DNA from: Selaginella moellendorffii
Lineage: Eukaryota > Streptophyta > Lycopodiopsida > Selaginellales > Selaginellaceae
Direction of reading: 5' to 3'
Assembly: GCF_000143415.4 (NCBI RefSeq)
Contig: NW_003314306.1
Span: forward strand, 1,263,318 to 1,327,317
DNA: 64,000 nt
In this document: in pieces, positions 43,691-53,269 of the stretch
How positions within the stretch are numbered: the first letter of the stretch is position 1
How the letters are laid out: every line of letters starts with the position of its first letter
The notes under the pieces: model-generated
Databases searched by the model: none
What the model saw: only the letters and a program-made list of their open reading frames with translations
What the model was told of the DNA's origin: nothing
Translations under genes and position numbers: made by a program

Positions 43691-44192
43691 AAAAAAGTAG
43701 AAAACCAGAAACTCGCCTCAGCTGAAGTCTATGATCGTAGCAAGACGTTCTCTAAGTTTCCTCTTTTTCTGTTTCTCCAAAGATGTTGGTCGCCTCCTGT
43801 CATGGCCCGGGACTCCCATGAATTTGTGACTCTTCGTTCTGAGCAGCCGCAGGATCACAAGCGTAAGAACTTCCACCGAGCCCAATCACAATGCTCACCT
43901 GAACTTAAACGATATGAACCTCTTCGTTGGCTTGTGCTTCTCGAGTAGCTCCACTGTCTTATTCATGAAACCGGGCTTCTCATAAATCTTCCCGATCCTG
44001 ATTATTGTTGCTCGTTCCTGAAAGCTCCAGCTCTTTAAACATTTACGACCACAAAACAAACGCGTCACCACCACGATCTCAAAACGTTTCGTCTACCTAC
44101 CTTGATAGCTTTGTCTGGCAATGCTCGCTGATCATACATCGTGATCATTCGAGCATACATAACTCTGAGGACACTCTTTTGTTTCATCACCA
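43690..44192 (-). pseudogene. partial duplicate of the last exons of the 49-50 kb PPR gene
   Basis: This copies about 49,040-49,553 at high identity, including the final exon (49,404-49,246), the preceding intron and the start of the next exon. Within the final exon it lacks about 10 bp (the GGGTCCGGCC around 49,365), which breaks the frame. No upstream exons are present, so it is a non-functional segmental duplicate. Confidence 0.85.
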
Positions 44193-44379
44193 ACCTACCC
44201 CATTTGTCGGTTTATATTCACTTTAACCTTGGACTTCCTAGTGATTATCTCATCACCTAACATTTGGGTACAGCCTTCTTGGGCCAAATTGGCTCCTTAC
44301 TATATTTTTGGAACCCCTTACAGCAGGCCCCCCTCGGGACGATCGCTTTGGGTTTTCACCTAATAACTTGTATTAGTAT

Positions 44380-44650
44380 TTGGACTGGGACTTTGTCTCA
44401 GTCTCAGTTTCGGACTTGGACTCAGTCTCGGTCTCAATCTTGGTTTCATCGCAGACTCTATCTTGACTCTATCTCGGACTCCATCTTGGGTCCATTTCGG
44501 ACTCCATCTCAGGTCCATTTCAAACTCCATCTCAGATCCATCTCGAACTCCATCTCAGACTCTATCTTGGGTCCATCTCAAATTCCATCTCGAACTTTAT
44601 CTCGGGTCCATTTTAGACTCCATCTTGGGTCCATTTCAAACACTTCCATG
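44380..44650 (+). repeat. minisatellite of GGACTCCATCTC-type units
   Basis: Irregular tandem units of about 12-18 bp repeat (variants of GGTCCATCTCAAACTCCATCTC). Open frames across it are a by-product of the repeat. Confidence 0.85.
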
Positions 44651-46700
44651 TGTTATTTGTTGATCCTCTTGTGTCCCTTTTCTAGAGACTCACTTATTGT
44701 TTGTTTCGTGTTTGTTCCTTAAACACTTCGTTAGGAGTTCCACTCCTATTTTCAACTTTTCGAGTCAAAGCTTTTAATTTAAATGTGTTATGCTTATTTA
44801 GTTTCTGCCTCAACCACTACCATGTGGCACCCTTTCGGCTCCTCCTTAGGGCCTAGGGATTTTGTATCTCACATAGCCCAAGTTCCAAGACCTTTAATCA
44901 ATTGTACACTTTTATTCATAGCGCATTTGAACCCTAATAGATTATCTCTCAAGTAGTTCTTTTTAAGAACCATTAAATTTTATTAGCATATAAATCTTTG
45001 GCTTTAAACAAGAAAGTTATTGTTAGTGCTAAATAATTTGCTAAAGCTATATATAAAGTACTATATTGCATTACTTCAATGCTTAATATAACTTCCATAG
45101 CATATCAAGATTTAACTAGAGTTGAAGAAAAGGATCTGAGAAAGCTAATGATATTTAGATCACACTGGAGCCATGAAAGAAATAGCAACACAACTGTTAA
45201 GAGCTCATTGTTGAAAGAAGGGGGAAATAATGAACCCACTAATAAAATATAAGAAAAAATAAATTTATGTTGAACACCTCTCAACACTCTATTTTTATAG
45301 GGGTTTTGGAAACTAATGTGGTTAGACCCCAAGCTAATCCAAACACGTAATTTAGGTTTGGTTTCATATTAATCCCAAATACTCATCAGGAGGAGGTGAT
45401 TATATTTCTTAATAAATATAAAGATGGCAAATATTTGACAAGTGTGTAATTTACTTTATATGTTATGGCTTTAAAAGCACTTGATCTTAATCCAGCTCCA
45501 TTCAAAAAGATAGAAAAAAAAGTGGTTAGATAAAAACTTTATATAAAATAAGCAAAAATAATAAATATTTTATTTCTTTATAATTTACACATAAAGTTAC
45601 TTTAGCACTCATGGGAGAAGTAGAAAAGATTTATGCACTACCAATTTTGTACTAAATTCCCATCAGCATTCAGCATGAAAGTTTGTTTTATATGTAACCT
45701 ACATCTCATTGAGCTTCCTCCTCTCAGCTAAATCCTATTTTATAAGTTTTATCAATTATCTGGAGCATAGAACATTGCCTCTCATGATGTGGTAGAGGCC
45801 TTTGCTCTAAAAATACTGCATTGTGGAGGCCCTGCCATGTGTGAGTGTTGTGCTTATTCTATCTCACTGTGGTGGTGTTTTATAAAAGAAAGACAAAAGG
45901 ATAATACCTGTTGCATCTTCGATCTTCATCCTTTCTTTGGACGTAAGCAAGCCAGTGATTGTCGTGTTCCAGGTTACCAAGCTCAGCTGCTTCATCCTGT
46001 GTCCTGTCACTGCTCGTAAGTCATCCACATTGCTAGACTTTCTATAAAAGTTTACCAGAGCCGCCATCATATTCTCTGCCGCGAGAAACTATGGGTTGTC
46101 AGAATAGTTAGAAAGCTCACACTTTGCAGCTTGCTTGCTATATATGGCATATGTCATGATCATTGCGTTCCAGAGAACTACTGGTCGAGATGTACAATCA
46201 GATTGGAAGTGTTTGCAAGGTAGCTGAGATCTTCAATTGATTCAATTTGAAAGGGCTTTTTCTCAGTGATGCACTTCCCACACCATTCTTCCCAGAATCG
46301 CTGGGAATTCCATTGCGTAGAAGATTTTCAAGCACCCGAGTAGATGAAAAAAATAAAAAATAAACAATCATGCAAGAGAAAGATGATGCATACTCACTAT
46401 TGGCTAATTGGTTCTTTGATATCCGAAAGCTTTGACTTGAGCTTAGAACAAAGCAAAACGTTAATGTTAATAAGTAAAAAGGTAAAAAGTAATCTCCAAC
46501 ATTAAAGGAAAATATTCTAAGAACATTCTCAAGCACTTAATTATATAAAGTCCACTTGTAAACAGCTGCTCTGACTTCGCAGTCATTATCATGTTCCTCG
46601 AAGGCACTGGGAATGTAAATCTTGACCGGCCTTTAGGCATTCGTGATAGAAACACTTGGTTCATAAATAGGTAGGCTGCAAGAGGAATAATCGTCTTGGT
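44651..46700. other. AT-rich intergenic region with a PPR-like scrap
   Basis: Mostly AT-rich with no gene. At 45,870-46,070 (minus) the pieces ALVNFYRKSSNVDD and LVTWNTTITGLL resemble part of a PPR unit, without neighbouring repeats. A TATA-like CATAAATA near 46,665 precedes the cysteine-rich peptide gene. Confidence 0.4.
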
Positions 46701-46706
46701 TTCACA

Positions 46707-46889
46707 ATGTCGAAGTTCGCGGTTTTGTTTGCGCTGATTGCTGCTCTGGTAGTAATTTGCTTTGTGGAAGTCGCTAGTGCTCAGCGCCGAAGATGCACAA
46801 GTCGTTCACAGTGCCCATCTAACATGCCCTTCTGCTGCAATCCCGGGATCTGCTACAGCATTCCTCCATTTCTTGGCCCTTGCTATTGA
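46707..46889 (+). CDS. small secreted six-cysteine peptide (knottin-like spacing)
   Basis: A single exon of 60 aa. The first 25 residues form a clear signal peptide (FAVLFALIAALVVICFVEVASA), with likely cleavage before QRRRC. The mature part of about 35 residues has six Cys in the order C-x5-C-x6-CC-x4-C-x8-C. It includes FCCNPGICY and ends GPCY. The C...C...CC...C...C order is that of inhibitor-cystine-knot peptides. I do not recognise the family, so defence or signalling is only a possibility. The ATG has purine-rich upstream context and a TATA-like box about 40 bp upstream. A related decayed copy at 47.6 kb keeps CCNPGICY and the Pro-Pro-Phe-x-Gly ending, which supports real coding. Confidence 0.75.
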   Translation: MSKFAVLFALIAALVVICFVEVASAQRRRCTSRSQCPSNMPFCCNPGICYSIPPFLGPCY

Positions 46890-47559
46890 TCAGTAGCATG
46901 TACAAGCACAAATGGTTGAATGAATAAACTGTTCTTTATCTGAAGCTATGCATAGTTGTTTCAGAACTCAAAATTTCATGCTTTCTATCTAGTGGTGATT
47001 ATCGACGGTTTGGCCCAGTTGAAACTACAGGAATCTCACATACAAACAACTTAGCTATTAACTAGTGACATACAACAAGGCATTACCACAGGGATCATGA
47101 AATTCTCATGGAGCCGAGTTGTTATATGAGATTATTGTGGAAGAAATTGTACAAATACACTGGAAGAATTAATTGAATGTCTTAGGGTGGTGTGGTTCTT
47201 TCTGGACATGCTCTGGGTGCGATAACTCATGCCGTGGATCCGCCATCTCGTGTGGAGGAGGAACCTGGCCTCCTGGCAAGGACCCTTTCAGCTTTACAGT
47301 AAGACATTTCGTTCCAGAAGGAAGTTTGATGTTTTGTTGGAACAGAAACCCGACTGAGTCTTGTTGCGGAATATAGAGGTCCATTGCCGGGTCCGTTGCT
47401 TGTGGACGATATTTCCTACTAGATCCATTTCACGGAAGGCCTCAATGTAAATAGGTCAGCTGATTAAGGAAATGCTCCAACTTGATGTTGATGGATCAGA
47501 AAAACATTTGTTTATTCATTCCACAATCGCAGAGACCATTGTCATGCTGTTCATGAAAT
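46890..47559. other. spacer, one unassigned open frame
   Basis: The 3' flank of the cysteine-rich peptide gene. A minus-strand frame at 47,169-47,384 (71 aa, containing LPSGTKCLTVKLKGSLPGG) looks ordinary enough to be coding, but I recognise no family and see no supporting exons. Confidence 0.35.
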
Positions 47560-47730
47560 TCACGGATAGCAAGCCCCGATAAACGGAGGAGTCTGATAGC
47601 AAATGCCCGGATTGCAACAAGTTGGCTTGTCATGCGCTTGAGCTCCCAGCTCCCAGCTCGCAGCAAGAAGATCTCCATCGGAGCTGCGGCAAGCAGCACC
47701 AGCACTTTTCCTATGTATATAACTGGTTCC
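47560..47730 (-). pseudogene. decayed sibling of the cysteine-rich peptide gene
   Basis: The frame ends with KPTCCNPGICYQTPPFIGACYP, close to the end of the 46.7 kb peptide. The first two cysteines are missing. The hydrophobic leader-like stretch (GKVLVLLAAAPMEIFLL) lies in a different frame. A frameshift plus a deletion is the simplest reading. Confidence 0.65.
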
Positions 47731-48339
47731 AGAGCCAAGTGTCGGCCCAAATGACAAGTGGCCGATAGGAAAAGAACGCCAGGTTCAATCCCTGTCAGGT
47801 GAACCAAAAAGTCAAACCATTGATATCCTGTTGAGGCAGCCATTATCTGCTCAAGATTTTTTCCTCAAGGTGACGATAACTTCCGAACTCATGACACCTA
47901 TTTCATAACGTCACTCCCATCTAAAAGTACGCATGCCAATATCCAAATGACCAGCTCCGGCTAGGAAGACGGAAACAACGGATATCCCTTCCATGACAAG
48001 ACCTGAAACTTCGAAGTGATGCATGGACATACTTACTGTCTTGTTGCACATCAATTTGAGAAGAACGTCTGATTGACTGATCTGACAGAAGAGCAACACA
48101 ATATGAGATTCCTGATTCCATCCAACAAGACCAGCTACCTGTCCTCCCTCCCGTCCACGATGGAAACTAGGAAAGGAACAGGGACATTTTGTCAGTAATT
48201 GTGTGACATAACAAAGCGAGAGCAGAGCTTGAGACTTGAAGCAAAGAACAAAGACAAAATAGAAAGAACCGCAAGAATTTCAAGAGAAAGCAATACACAA
48301 GGAGAGGAAGAGAAAAGAAAAACGTAACACTTACTTGAT

Positions 48340-48960
48340 CCAAGGAATGGTTGTTTGGTGCAAGAGCCCAGCCTCTAAAGCTCAGCGCATACTTCGAGTC
48401 TTCATGCTCGAGGATATCCCACCACCCAAGGTTCGCGGCGTGCAAAAGAAGGAAGCGGAGCTCTTTTTGGCGGTGGCGGCGGCGGCGGCGGTGGCAGCGG
48501 CGGTGGAGCTAGTGTTCTTGAGCGCACTGAGCGCAAACAAGGAAGCCAGAGGGTCCCCGGCATCGCTGGTCGGCAGCTTCTTCTTCCTCATCTCCACCAC
48601 TCCGCTCTCCTTGCACACGAGCTCGGTGTTAGGGCAGAAACCAGGAACTCGCAAATCGGCATGCTTCCGACAAGCTCGCCTGCTGGAGCTGGAGCTGCGC
48701 CAGGAACTCGGCGATCTGCGCGTCGCGGATGGCTCGAATCGCCGCCGCCCTCGCTTGCACTGTCGAGACCAAGATTGAGAGATTTCCCCCCGAGTGCAGC
48801 CTCTCACCTTGCAAATCTATCGCCCGGCACAGCTCCGCCACGCGATCATCCTCCGCCGCCGCAGCGTCCTCCTCCTCCCCCGCCCTCCTTACCCGGGGTG
48901 ATTCCTTGTCGCCACTGTTTTCGCACCACTGCCGGCTAAAGGATGGATTTGGACTTCCAT
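48340..48960 (-). other. possible hypothetical coding region, unresolved
   Basis: GC-rich sequence has two overlapping minus-strand frames that look protein-like. One contains ELCRAIDLQGERLHSGGNLS and IRDAQIAEFLAQLQLQQASL (helical). The other contains LPTSDAGDPLASLFALSALK followed by an Ala run. No good ATG or intron joins them. It may be a broken gene or one with an unusual 5' structure. Unrecognised. Confidence 0.3.
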
Positions 48961-49245
48961 GACTTACAAACGGGGTGCTGCCGGAAAAAAAATCCGCTTT
49001 TGATCTATAGAAACTTTTTTAGATTTGGCCCTGATCAAGAAGAAAAAGTAGAAGACCAGAAGCTCGCCTCAGCTAAAGTCTATGATCGTAGCAAGACGTT
49101 CTCTAAGTTTCCTCTTTTTCTGTTTCTCCGAAGAAGTTAGTCGCCTCCTGTCATGGCCCGGGACTCCCATGAATTTGTGACTCTTCGTTCTGAGCAGCCG
49201 CAGGATCACAAGCGTAAGAACTTCCGCCAAGCCCAATCACAATGC

Positions 49246-50345
49246 TCACCTGAACTTAAACGATATGAACCTCTTCGTTGGCTTGTGCTTCTCGAGTAGC
49301 TCCGCCGTCTTATTCGTGAAACCGAGCTTCTCATAAATCTTCCCGATCCTGATTATTGTCGCTGGGTCCGGCCTCGTTCCTGAAAGCTCCAGCTCTTTAA
49401 ACATCTACGACCACAAAACAAACACCATCACCACCACAATCGCAAAACGTTTCGTCTACCTACCTTGATAGCTTTGTCTGGCAATGCTCGCCGATCATAC
49501 ATCGTGATCATTCGAGCATACATAACTCTGGGGACGCTCTCTTGTTTCGTCACCACAAAAGTATGCCAGATGTGCTCAACCTCGTCCACCCTGCCATCAA
49601 TGTCCAAAGCCCGGAGGAGACATCCATAAGTGTTCATTGTAAAGCCATGGCCTTTGCTAAACATCCACTTGATCACCTGTGACGTTTTTCCAGTCAGATA
49701 GAACAGAGAACTCGCAGAACTTACGTGAATAACTCTGCGCCATTGNNNNNNNNNNNNNNNNNNNNNNNNNNNNNNNNNNNNNNNNNNNNNNNNNNNNNNN
49801 NNNNNNNNNNNNNNNNNNNNNNNNNNNNNNNNNNNNNNNNNNNNNTCTCCTCTTTGACATCGGGAAGTGGCAAAACCTGTGCACGAAGTTTTGAAAGATC
49901 CAGAAGAAATAAAAAGAAAAGAGAGAGAGAGAAGAACTTACTGCATCCACCAAGTCCCGTGCTCTTTGCATCTTAGTTCTTCTCGGGAGCACATCATAAG
50001 GCGCTTTAGTTCTTTCATTCGGAACTTCATTCTGCCTGCTCTGGAAAAAATCGTAGTTCAATCAATCAGATCTAACTCCACACGCCCCGAAAGCATCGAA
50101 ACTTACTTCCAACTTGCCACATTCTCCAGCGCCAGAACCTTGTTCGTCGTAGGCCCAAGCCGGAGCTTCTTGTGCCTCACAAAGATCAAGCTGTGCGTCG
50201 CGTCTTGACGCCGGGCAAGAAAATCGCGTAAGCACGGCGCGCTGCTCTCAACGCCGAATAGAGCGCAGCTGGAGAGGCCCCGCGATCGAAAGCCAGATAT
50301 CCCAGCTCGCGCAGCAGCGGCATTCCGCCATAGCCACTGTCTCAT
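49246..50345 (-). CDS. P-type PPR protein, interrupted by an assembly gap
   Basis: Visible exons are 50345-50107, 50038-49942, one starting near 49,885 that runs into the gap, one leaving the gap and ending at 49,725, 49676-49464, and 49404-49246. The N-terminus (MRQWLWRNAAAARAGISGFRSRG) is Arg/Ala-rich, like an organelle leader. RTKAPYDVLPRRTKMQRARDL and KWMFSKGHGFTMNTYGCLLRAL resemble the plant EMB1417/At4g21190-type PPR proteins (from memory). The last exon holds a final PPR unit (KELELSGTRPDPATIIRIGKI). The 100-N gap removes the middle, so full length is unknown. A duplicated last part lies at 43.7 kb. Confidence 0.8.
49746..49845. other. assembly gap (100 N)
   Basis: Exactly 100 N, the usual placeholder for a gap of unknown size. 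It falls inside the PPR gene, between two coding pieces. Confidence 0.99.
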
Positions 50346-50664
50346 GAAAGAACCCTAAGTCTAGCACAAAGGACCGAATATCCCTCTCGTTTGCTTTTAA
50401 ATTTAGCGCCAACTTTGCCGTTCGGGCATGTTGTCAGAAATTCCGAGAACAAATTAGCGCCAGCTTTGGAATCTAGGAAGAGCAATCTCAAAGAACACTG
50501 GGGCGATTAATTCAGCATTGTCAATTTCTTTGCATGTAATTACAAGATTTATCCAAGAGAGGATTCAATTGAGCCAGAAAAAACGAAGTGTTGGCGAATT
50601 AAGAAACAAGCATGAATGGCAAGAAAAAAAAAATCAATAGAAGCAAAACCACCATAGCTCCACC
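50346..50664. other. spacer between PPR and peptide-precursor genes
   Basis: About 320 bp, AT-rich. It holds the PPR 5' flank (AAGAACCCTAAG, telo-box-like, at about 50,347) and probably the 3' UTR of the peptide gene. No gene. Confidence 0.5.
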
Positions 50665-51312
50665 CTAGTTTCCAACTGGATCTGGCCCCTCCGGAACGCT
50701 ATGGAACACGGTTCCAAAGTTGTGGAGTGGATTCGGACCCGCTGGAACCAAGTGAAGATCGATCTCGTCGTGGACGGGGCTGGGACCGGCCGGAGGAGAT
50801 GGCGTTGTGCGCGGCTTGGAGACGACGAACTGGCCCTCTCCATTGTGGACTGGGCTCGGACCGGCCGGAGGAGATGGCGTTGTGCGGGGCTTGGAGACGA
50901 CGAACTGGCCCTCTCCATTGTGGACTGGGCTCGGACCGGCCGGAGGAGATGGCGTTGTCCGGGGCTTGGAGACGACGAACTGGCCCTCTCCATTGTGGAC
51001 TGGGCTCGGACCGGCCGGAGGAGATGGCGTCCGGGGCTTCGAGACCTCAAACCGCGATCCACCGTTACCACCAGGGCTGGGACCGGTTGGCGGAGAGATG
51101 AATTCCATTGCCACCTCGTCCAGATCCTTCGAGTTCCCGCCCGGATTAGGCCCCGTTGGTGGCGAGAGCAAAACCACATCGTCGAGACGCTGGATCATCC
51201 TGGAGGAGTCGACCACCACCGCGGCCATGAGGGCAGCGACGAGGAGCAGCAGCAGCATTTTGTTGGTCAAGGACGCGATCAAGGCCATTGCGATTGTAGT
51301 AAACTCTTCCAC
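50665..51312 (-). CDS. secreted multi-copy signalling-peptide precursor (IDA/PIP-like)
   Basis: A single exon of 215 aa. The N-terminal signal peptide is hydrophobic (MLLLLLVAALMAAVVV). The rest is eight related Pro/Gly/Ser motifs: SPPTGPNPGGN, SPPTGPSPGGN, SPPAGPSPVHN three times, SPPAGPSPVHD, VPAGPNPLHN and, at the very C-terminus, VPEGPDPVGN. Spacers such as GEGQFVVSKPRTT carry acidic and basic residues suited to processing. Four central units are near-perfect 25-residue (75-nt) tandem copies. The motif resembles IDA (PPSxPSKxHN) and PIP (SGPSxxGxGH) peptides, which are secreted, Pro-hydroxylated ligands of LRR receptor kinases. The family is an inference. An internal Met at 51,288 is another possible start. 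The long open frame on the opposite strand is a by-product of the repeats. Confidence 0.8.
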   Translation of the reverse strand: MEEFTTIAMALIASLTNKMLLLLLVAALMAAVVVDSSRMIQRLDDVVLLSPPTGPNPGGNSKDLDEVAMEFISPPTGPSPGGNGGSRFEVSKPRTPSPPAGPSPVHNGEGQFVVSKPRTTPSPPAGPSPVHNGEGQFVVSKPRTTPSPPAGPSPVHNGEGQFVVSKPRTTPSPPAGPSPVHDEIDLHLVPAGPNPLHNFGTVFHSVPEGPDPVGN

Positions 51313-51407
51313 GAAGATTGGAGCGAGGGATCCCCGAAGAACTTCCCAAAAGGATTGATCAGAGAACTACTGCGCCGTGATCTGTGCTTGACACTCTTGT
51401 ATAAAGT

Positions 51408-51417
51408 GTTTATATAC
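51408..51417 (-). promoter_or_regulatory. TATA box of the peptide-precursor gene
   Basis: Minus-strand GTATATAAAC lies about 95 bp upstream of the start codon at 51,312, a good plant TATA position allowing a leader of about 65 nt. Confidence 0.6.
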
Positions 51418-51609
51418 CCGGACCTCGATGTGCCAAGCATGGAAGCTACGCCATATCCAGCTCCGCCTCCGCACCTTTTGAGGACGAGGTATATCGTCTC
51501 ATCAAAAATAACGCGAGATCGTCTTATTGTGAATTAAGAGAATATCGGTCAACGATCTTGCTCGCCCTAGCGAGTCAAAGGACGGTCAAAACGGGAGATT
51601 TTTGGAAAT

Positions 51610-51681
51610 GCCTTTATAGCTCAGTGGTAGAGCGTCAGTCTTGTAAACTGAAGGCCTGGAGTTCAATCCTCCATGGAGGCA
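51610..51681 (+). tRNA. tRNA-Thr (anticodon TGT)
   Basis: Acceptor GCCTTTA/TGGAGGC pairs with G-T wobbles. A-box TAGCTCAGTGG is present. Anticodon stem TCAGT/ACTGA has loop CTTGTAA (TGT), and the T-arm is GGAGTTCAATCCTCC. All stems close. Confidence 0.92.
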
Positions 51682-51747
51682 TTACTAAATAGACCCTTTG
51701 GCTAGTCAAAGAGTCAATGGTAGTCAATTGAGTCTTTTCGTGCAAAT

Positions 51748-51819
51748 GCCTTTGTACCTCACTGGTAGAGCGTCAGTCTTGTAAACTCAAGGTCTTGAGT
51801 TCAATCCTTCGTGAAGGCA
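51748..51819 (+). pseudogene. decayed tandem copy of tRNA-Thr (TGT)
   Basis: The same length and layout as the tRNA 138 bp upstream, but the A-box is changed (TACCTCACTGG) and the anticodon stem has a mismatch (TCAGT against ACTCA). Probably a tRNA pseudogene. Confidence 0.8.
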
Positions 51820-51851
51820 GCAAAAAAAGTCCTCTTCATTTATTTTAGTAC

Positions 51852-51888
51852 GTTTTGCTGGTCCCGGGTTCGAATCCGGGCCACAAGT
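51852..51888 (+). repeat. tRNA-like 3' half with perfect B box
   Basis: GGTCCCGGGTTCGAATCCGGGCC forms a T-arm with 5-bp stem CCGGG and the B box GGTTCGAATCC. The 5' half is absent. A tRNA fragment or the remains of a SINE, just upstream of SKP1. Confidence 0.5.
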
Positions 51889-51981
51889 CTAGAAAAGGCC
51901 GAGATAAGGAAAGCGTTCGTACTAAGAGAGGCGTTGTTAGGGTTGCAAGGGTAGGGGAAGGAAGAAGAGAGAGCGAGGAGG

Positions 51982-52557
51982 ATGTCGACCAAGGTAAAGC
52001 TCCGCAGCAGCGATGGTGAGATGTTTGAGGTGGACGAGGCCGTGGCGCTCGAGTCCCAGACGGTGAAGAACATGATCGAGGACACTGGGTCGGACGCGCC
52101 GATACCCTTGCCCAACGTCCCAAGCAAGATCCTGGCCAAGGTGATCGAGTACTCCAAGTACCACGTCGATGCCCAGAAGAGCGGCGACGACTCCAAGGTC
52201 GTGCCCACCGAGGAGGAGATCAAGGCCTGGGACGCCGAGTTCGTCAAGGTCGATCAGGCGACGCTCTTCGACCTCATCCTGGTAGGATTTCTTCGTTCGA
52301 TTTCTTCCCCCCTTTTTCTCTCGCTTTTCTCGTTTTGGGTCTTGAGCTTTCGACTGACAATCGATTTGGGTGATTTGTTCCAGGCCGCGAACTATCTCAA
52401 CATCCGGAACTTGCTGGATCTGACGTGCCAAACCGTGGCGGACATGATCAAGGGCAAGACCCCGGAGGAGATCCGCAAGACTTTCAACATCAAGAACGAT
52501 TTCACGCCCGAGGAAGAGGAGGAGGTCCGGCGGGAGAACCAGTGGGCGTTCGAGTAA
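51982..52557 (+). CDS. SKP1-like adaptor of SCF ubiquitin ligases
   Basis: Two exons fit in phase for 157 aa: 51982-52281 and 52384-52557, with the intron at the place usual in plant SKP1/ASK genes. The N-terminal BTB/POZ-like cullin-binding part is [22 protein letters not shown] and [10 protein letters not shown]. The C-terminal F-box-binding helices are [39 protein letters not shown] and [21 protein letters not shown]1 bridges CUL1 and F-box proteins. All signature parts are intact, including the WAFE end. Confidence 0.96.
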   Translation: MSTKVKLRSSDGEMFEVDEAVALESQTVKNMIEDTGSDAPIPLPNVPSKILAKVIEYSKYHVDAQKSGDDSKVVPTEEEIKAWDAEFVKVDQATLFDLILVGFLRSISSPLFLSLFSFWVLSFRLTIDLGDLFQAANYLNIRNLLDLTCQTVADMIKGKTPEEIRKTFNIKNDFTPEEEEEVRRENQWAFE

Positions 52558-53269
52558 GAGAGGAGAAAGCAAAGGATTCGCGTTTTAGCGTCGTCGGCGT
52601 CTATCTCCATTCTCCCTCTCTCTCTCTCTTTCTCCCTCTGTTTGTTTGCTTCCTATTGAACGAAAGGTTTTGTTATGGCTTAAAAATTGTGTAAAAGTTA
52701 ATTCCTTTAAATATTTGGCCGGTTATTATGAATATACTCTTTTTTGGGAGTATGCGGATCTCTCTAACTTAAAGTTAAGTTTTGTTTGTTCGAACTTAAA
52801 TTACGCTACATAGATTCGAACCCTGGAAATAATTCCGTTAAATAATTTGCCGGTTAAGCTCTTAACTTGTACTTGACAGTTAAGTTTATGCTAGTGAGAT
52901 TCGAACCCTGGCCGGATGGGCTGGAAGGAATCGAACCCGTGACGTTTGACTAGTTCTTCTACGTGTAAGCTATTTTGCCCCTTCTATTTTTTCTGTGCGC
53001 GTAAGAACGCGGTTTCACGGGCCATCGCCAGGGACGACTGTGGAGGGCGTGCGCAGCGATCTATCATCACCTCCGGCAGCTCGATCTACGATTTCTAGCC
53101 GCTGCTTTGCGCGTTGATTTCTAAGCTCAGGTGAGATCTTCCAGATCTACAAACCCTTGCTCGGTAGAATCTTAGCTCTTTGTGCTTGGCCGCAAGTGCA
53201 TTCCATTCCAGTGCCAGTTTTCTTGAGATTCTCTTCGCAGAGGGCTAAAAATCTGGTGGCGCCTTGCAG
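52558..53269. other. spacer with tRNA-like repeats; leader exon of DCD gene
   Basis: ATTCGAACCCTGG occurs at about 52,813 and 52,899, and GGAATCGAACCCG at about 52,930 (reverse T-arm/B-box-like). GCCGGTTA phrases repeat alongside, suggesting tRNA-derived repeats. From about 53,000 the sequence becomes GC-rich. A splice donor (CTCAG|GTGAGA) near 53,131 probably ends a non-coding leader exon of the next gene. Confidence 0.5.

Noticed and set aside
44264-44722. 152-codon plus frame over 44.3-44.7 kb
   Set aside because: It runs through a minisatellite and its protein is a translation of the repeat.
50701-51537. Long plus-strand open frame (278 codons) over the peptide precursor
   Set aside because: It is antisense to the repeat units and made of the same 75-bp repeats; the minus strand has the signal peptide, the TATA box and the meaningful motif.
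52915-52982. tRNA gene on the minus strand near 52.95 kb
   Set aside because: A T-arm-like GGGTTCGATTCC is present, but the acceptor ends do not pair and no anticodon arm forms.
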